Of a stretch of 18,588 nt of DNA, positions 15,442 through 18,588 are shown piece by piece. The notes under the pieces were generated by a model. That model was not told the origin of the DNA. It ran no database searches and worked only from the letters and a program-made list of their open reading frames with translations. This DNA is from Sphingomonas sp. Its GTDB lineage: Bacteria; Pseudomonadota; Alphaproteobacteria; Sphingomonadales; Sphingomonadaceae. How positions within the stretch are numbered: the first letter of the stretch is position 1; the number at the start of each line of letters is the position of its first letter. The DNA is taken from the NCBI GenBank assembly GCA_025935515.1, contig JAICVC010000026.1, forward strand, positions 1-18,588. Direction: 5' to 3'. The translations under genes were made by a program, and so were the position numbers.

Positions 15442-15725
15442 CCGCAGTTGATCGCGGTGATTTTCCCGTCCGGACCGAGGCGGACCGTGACCCGGCTCGG
15501 GCTGAAATCCATCGTCAGCATTACGCCAGGCGGTGCCCAGCGCAGGATAGACGCGTGGGATACGCGGAGGATTGAGGCGCCGGTTGCGCTTGTCCCGGCT
15601 TGGCCAATGAACTGGTCGACGCCGCCGGTTTGGCAAACACGCCCTGGCACCTCTCCGTGCATGGGCGGCTGCTGAGCCGCGCACGCGGCGAGCATGGCGG
15701 GGGCCAGGAGGGCGAGCCTAGGCAT
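15438..15725 (-). CDS. I78-family peptidase-inhibitor-like lipoprotein
   Basis: A 95-residue protein. The N-terminus MPRLALLAPAMLAAC carries a lipobox (LAAC, Cys15), so a lipoprotein is predicted; the residues after it (AAQ) do not give an inner-membrane retention Asp. The mature part has the I78 inhibitor layout: Cys31, GVDQFIGQAG, alternating small residues with SILRVSH, GVMLTMDFSPSRVTV (67-81) and the ending KITAINCG with Cys94, which may pair with Cys31. I78 members resemble inhibitors of serine peptidases, but activity is not shown for most. The ATG overlaps the rnd stop by 8 bases (ATGCCTAG), so it is likely translated with RNase D. Confidence 0.8.
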   Translation of the reverse strand: MPRLALLAPAMLAACAAQQPPMHGEVPGRVCQTGGVDQFIGQAGTSATGASILRVSHASILRWAPPGVMLTMDFSPSRVTVRLGPDGKITAINCG

Positions 15726-16902
15726 CGACGGTTTCCTTGATCGCGACCCGGCTCATCTTGAGCTTGCCGTGCTCGATCCCGAAGGCGAGCCGGCCCTCGA
15801 CAAGGTCCAGCGCGTCCTTGCCGAACTGCTCGTACCGCCAGCCCGAGAGAATATTGAGGTTCTTGCGGACTCCGGCGGCAAGCGCTTCCAGGTCGTCCGA
15901 TCGAGCGATGAGCCGCGCCGCTACCCCGGTTTCCTTCGCGCGGATCTTCAACAGGAGCTTCAAGAGGTCGCTGACCAGCGCCGCGTCTTTGGTCAGCCCC
16001 GGTCGCCTTGGCTCGCGATCCGGCATTTCGTCCGGGCCCAGCGGCTTTGAAGTCTGAATGGCGCCCATCAGCCGTGCGCCGATGTCGTTGGCTCGCCAGC
16101 CCGCGGAAAGGCCACGGACCCGGCCGAGGTCGTCCTGGTCCTTAGGCGGATGGAGGACGATTTCATTGAGCGTGTCGTCCTTGATGATCCGGCCGCGCGG
16201 CAGATTCTTTTGGCGGGCCTCGGTCTCGCGCCACGCCGCGAGGGCCTTGAGCCGCCCCAGCACCGTGGGATTCCGGCTCGGCAGCTTCAGCCGCTTCCAC
16301 GCATCTTCGGGCGGGAAAGCGAAGCTCGACGAGTCGGCCAGCCGCTCCATCTCCTCGTCGAGCCAGGCGCCGCGGCCGGTCTTCTTCAATTTTTCAACCA
16401 TGCGCGGGAATACTGTGGCGAGATGCGTGACGTCGGCGATCGCATAATCGATCTGGCGCTTGTCCAGGGGGCGACGGCCCCAATCCGTGAAGCGAGCTCC
16501 CTTGTCGAGGCTGTGGCCGAGCAGGCTTTCGATGAGGTTGGAATAACCGATCTGTTCGCCGTGGCCGAGGGCCATCGCCGCGATCTGCGTGTCGAACAGC
16601 GGGTGCGGCACCTTGCCGGTCAAATTGTGGATGATCTCCAAGTCTTGCCCGCCGGCATGGAAGACTTTCAACACCTCTTCGTCCTTCACGAACAGGTCGA
16701 GCAGGGGCTTCAGATCGACCTCGCCCTTGGGATCGATCGCGGCGGCTTCCTCGCTGCTGGCGACCTGGATCAGGCAGAGGTCAGGCCAATAGGTGTTCTC
16801 GCGCATGAACTCGGTGTCCACGGCGATGAAAGGCTGGGCGGAGAGGCGGTCGACGAGAGCCTTGAGGTCGTCCGACTTCGTAATCAATGGATGGATACGC
16901 AT
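15718..16902 (-). CDS. rnd: Ribonuclease D
   Basis: 3'-5' exoribonuclease that trims tRNA and other stable RNA precursors. It has 394 residues. The N-terminal DEDDy nuclease domain shows Asp29 and Glu31 (AVDTEFMRE), Asp87 (FHAGGQDLEII), and Tyr153 with Asp157 (YAIADVTHL), all five catalytic positions. An HRDC domain covers about 205-275 (LKALAAWRETEARQKNLPRGRIIKDDTL region), and a further helical C-terminal part follows. The start at 16902 (MRIHPLITKS) is chosen because it is the family's usual N-terminus. ATG 16959 and GTG 17037 in the same frame would add low-complexity residues, and 17037 would run into aspS. No strong ribosome binding site is seen. It is divergent from aspS. Confidence 0.94.
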   Translation of the reverse strand: MRIHPLITKSDDLKALVDRLSAQPFIAVDTEFMRENTYWPDLCLIQVASSEEAAAIDPKGEVDLKPLLDLFVKDEEVLKVFHAGGQDLEIIHNLTGKVPHPLFDTQIAAMALGHGEQIGYSNLIESLLGHSLDKGARFTDWGRRPLDKRQIDYAIADVTHLATVFPRMVEKLKKTGRGAWLDEEMERLADSSSFAFPPEDAWKRLKLPSRNPTVLGRLKALAAWRETEARQKNLPRGRIIKDDTLNEIVLHPPKDQDDLGRVRGLSAGWRANDIGARLMGAIQTSKPLGPDEMPDREPRRPGLTKDAALVSDLLKLLLKIRAKETGVAARLIARSDDLEALAAGVRKNLNILSGWRYEQFGKDALDLVEGRLAFGIEHGKLKMSRVAIKETVDA

Positions 16903-17016
16903 GAGTCTTGGGCGCGCTTTAGCGGCGGGCTCGCGGGTTGACAAAAATGTTTCCGCCATTGAAGCGCGGCGCGCGATTTTCTCCACAATTTTTCGCTGAA
17001 GCAGAGCCGATTCATC
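16903..17016. other. Divergent rnd/aspS intergenic region
   Basis: A 114-base gap serving both genes. It is AT-richer than its surroundings around 16940-16990. On the plus strand there is a perfect TTGACA at 16938-16943 but no credible -10 at 16-19 bases. On the minus strand TTGTCA (16943-16938 region) and TAAAGC at 17 bases spacing would start transcription only a few bases before the rnd ATG. Neither is firm. Confidence 0.4.
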
Positions 17017-18588
17017 ATGCACGCCTATCGTACCCACAGCTGCGCCGACCTTCGCGCCAGCAACGTCGGCGAAACCGTTCGTCTATCGGGATGGGTGCAT
17101 CGGCGCCGCGACCACGGCCATTTGCTCTTCATCGACCTGCGCGACCATTACGGCATCACCCAGATCGTCACTGACACGGATTCGGCGGCGTTCCAAACGC
17201 TCGACAAGATCCGCGTCGAATCTGTGGTGACCGTTGAGGGAGAAGTGGTCGCTCGGTCGAGGGAGACCGTGAACCCGAACCTGCCGACTGGCGAGATCGA
17301 GGTCCGCGCGGCCAACGTGACGGTCCAATCCGCTGCGGCCGAGCTGCCGATGCCGGTATTCGGCGAGCAGGACTATCCCGAGGAGATCCGGCTCAAATAC
17401 CGCTATCTCGACCTTCGGCGCGAACAGATTCACGGCAACATCATGCTGCGCTCGGCGGTCATCGCATCGATCCGCCGGCGGATGATCGACCAGGGTTTCA
17501 CCGAGTTCCAGACGCCGATCCTGACAGCGAGCTCTCCTGAAGGTGCGCGCGACTATCTCGTCCCCAGCCGCGTCCACCCAGGCAAGTTCTACGCGCTCCC
17601 GCAGGCTCCGCAGATGTTCAAGCAGCTGATCATGGTCGCGGGCTTCGACCGCTATTTCCAGATCGCGCCTTGCTTCCGCGACGAGGACGCTCGTGCCGAC
17701 CGCAGTCCCGGCGAATTCTACCAGCTCGACTTCGAGATGAGCTTCGTCACCCAGGACGACGTGTTCAATGCGATCGAGCCTGTGCTGTCGGGCGTTTTCC
17801 AGGAGTTTGCCAATGGCAAGACGGTAACGCCCGCCGGCGAATATCCTCGCATCCCATATAAAGAAGCGCTTCTAAAATACGGTACTGACAAGCCTGACCT
17901 TCGCAACCCGCTGCTGATCAGCGATGTCAGCCAGCATTTCAAAGGTTCGGGGTTCGGCCTCTTTGCCGGGCTTGTGGAGAAGGGCGCCGTGGTTCGCGCG
18001 GTGCCGGCGCCGGGCACGGCCGAAAAGAGCCGCAAGTTCTTCGACGACATGAACGAATGGGCGCGGGGCGAGGGCTTTGCCGGCCTCGGATATGCGACGC
18101 GTAAGGGCGGCGAATGGGGCGGTCCGATCGCGAAGAATCATGGCGGAGAGGGCATGAATCGCCTCGCCGACGAGATGGGCCTCGGCCCCGATGACGGCAT
18201 CTTCTTCGCAGCGGGCAAGGAAGAGGAGGCGGCGAAGCTCGCCGGTTTGGCCCGCACGCGCGTCGCGGAGCAGTTGGACCTACTCGAGAAGGATGCCTTC
18301 CGTTTCTGCTGGATCGTCGATTTCCCGATGTTCGAATATAATGAGGAGCAGCAGAAGATCGACTTCAGCCACAATCCTTTCTCGATGCCGCAAGGCGAGA
18401 TGGAGGCGCTGGAGAGCAAGGACCCGCTCGAAATCCTCGCCTGGCAATATGACATCGTCTGCAACGGCGTGGAGCTAAGCTCCGGAGCGATCCGGAACCA
18501 TCGCCCCGACATCATGTACAAGGCGTTCGAGATCGCCGGCTACTCGAAGGAAGAGGTGGACACGAACTTCGCGGGGATGATCAACGCG
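17017..18588 (+). CDS. aspS: Aspartyl-tRNA synthetase, 3'-truncated by window edge
   Basis: Charges tRNA-Asp, and probably also tRNA-Asn, with aspartate. The frame is open from ATG 17017 to the last base: 524 codons with no stop, about 65-75 short of the usual ~590-600. The N-terminal OB-fold anticodon-binding domain has SGWVHRRRDHG. The class II core has YRYLDLRRE, TPILTASSPEGARDYLVPSR, YALPQAPQMFKQLIMV and motif 2 FRDEDARADRSPGEFYQLDFEM; the GAD-type insertion follows. Class II motif 3 lies beyond the window. His33, in RRRDHG, occupies the position where discriminating E. coli AspRS has Leu30, so a non-discriminating enzyme is predicted. Confidence 0.96.
   Translation, partial: MHAYRTHSCADLRASNVGETVRLSGWVHRRRDHGHLLFIDLRDHYGITQIVTDTDSAAFQTLDKIRVESVVTVEGEVVARSRETVNPNLPTGEIEVRAANVTVQSAAAELPMPVFGEQDYPEEIRLKYRYLDLRREQIHGNIMLRSAVIASIRRRMIDQGFTEFQTPILTASSPEGARDYLVPSRVHPGKFYALPQAPQMFKQLIMVAGFDRYFQIAPCFRDEDARADRSPGEFYQLDFEMSFVTQDDVFNAIEPVLSGVFQEFANGKTVTPAGEYPRIPYKEALLKYGTDKPDLRNPLLISDVSQHFKGSGFGLFAGLVEKGAVVRAVPAPGTAEKSRKFFDDMNEWARGEGFAGLGYATRKGGEWGGPIAKNHGGEGMNRLADEMGLGPDDGIFFAAGKEEEAAKLAGLARTRVAEQLDLLEKDAFRFCWIVDFPMFEYNEEQQKIDFSHNPFSMPQGEMEALESKDPLEILAWQYDIVCNGVELSSGAIRNHRPDIMYKAFEIAGYSKEEVDTNFAGMINA

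Noticed and set aside
16938..16943. Perfect TTGACA as a -35 element for aspS
   Set aside because: No -10-like hexamer occurs at 16-19 bases downstream (GAAGCG-type sequence instead), so a promoter cannot be claimed from it.
1..18588. A novel defence, mobile or biosynthetic system
   Set aside because: Every stretch is covered by recognised housekeeping genes or short intergenic gaps; no recombinase, toxin-antitoxin, nuclease-helicase set or repeat array is seen.

Overview
This window reads as a chromosomal core region of a GC-rich alphaproteobacterium, most likely from the Sphingomonadales. The assignment is an inference from protein style and gene neighbourhoods: the lptD-surA-pdxA-rsmA cluster, a short HdaA-type DnaA relative beside purM/purN, an I78-type inhibitor lipoprotein, and an alphaproteobacterial-type AspRS. 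There is no IS element, phage gene, CRISPR array, tRNA or rRNA. No stretch over about 170 bases lacks a gene, so this is dense, ordinary housekeeping DNA rather than an accessory island, and I see no convincing undescribed multi-gene system.

Layout. (1) Plus strand 1-2840: the 3' part of guaB (IMP dehydrogenase), rsmB (16S rRNA m5C methyltransferase) and a small exported TPR protein. (2) Minus strand 8324-2837: lptD, surA, pdxA and rsmA, i.e. outer-membrane LPS assembly, periplasmic chaperone, PLP synthesis and 16S rRNA dimethylation, in an order also known from enterobacteria. (3) Plus strand 8489-10978: pepA, a palindromic dispersed repeat, holC and ndk. (4) Minus strand 13466-10975: purM, purN, a YjbR-like protein and a single-pass membrane protein, all overlapping by 4-8 bases. 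(5) Plus strand 13532-15441: a DUF2066-like exported protein interrupted by an in-frame amber codon, then an Hda-like gene. (6) Minus strand 16902-15438: rnd (RNase D) and an I78-like lipoprotein. (7) Plus strand 17017 to the end: aspS, cut by the window edge.

The genes serve nucleotide supply (guaB, purM, purN, ndk), replication (holC, hda), rRNA/tRNA and translation (rsmA, rsmB, rnd, aspS), envelope biogenesis (lptD, surA) and cofactor or peptide metabolism (pdxA, pepA). Points worth a second look are: the TAG codon at 14360-14362 that splits the gene before hda; the fact that all three convergent gene pairs overlap by exactly four bases and share stop-codon bases (TTAG, CTAG, CTAG); the palindromic repeat lying directly between the pepA stop and the holC start; and a His in AspRS that predicts a non-discriminating enzyme.
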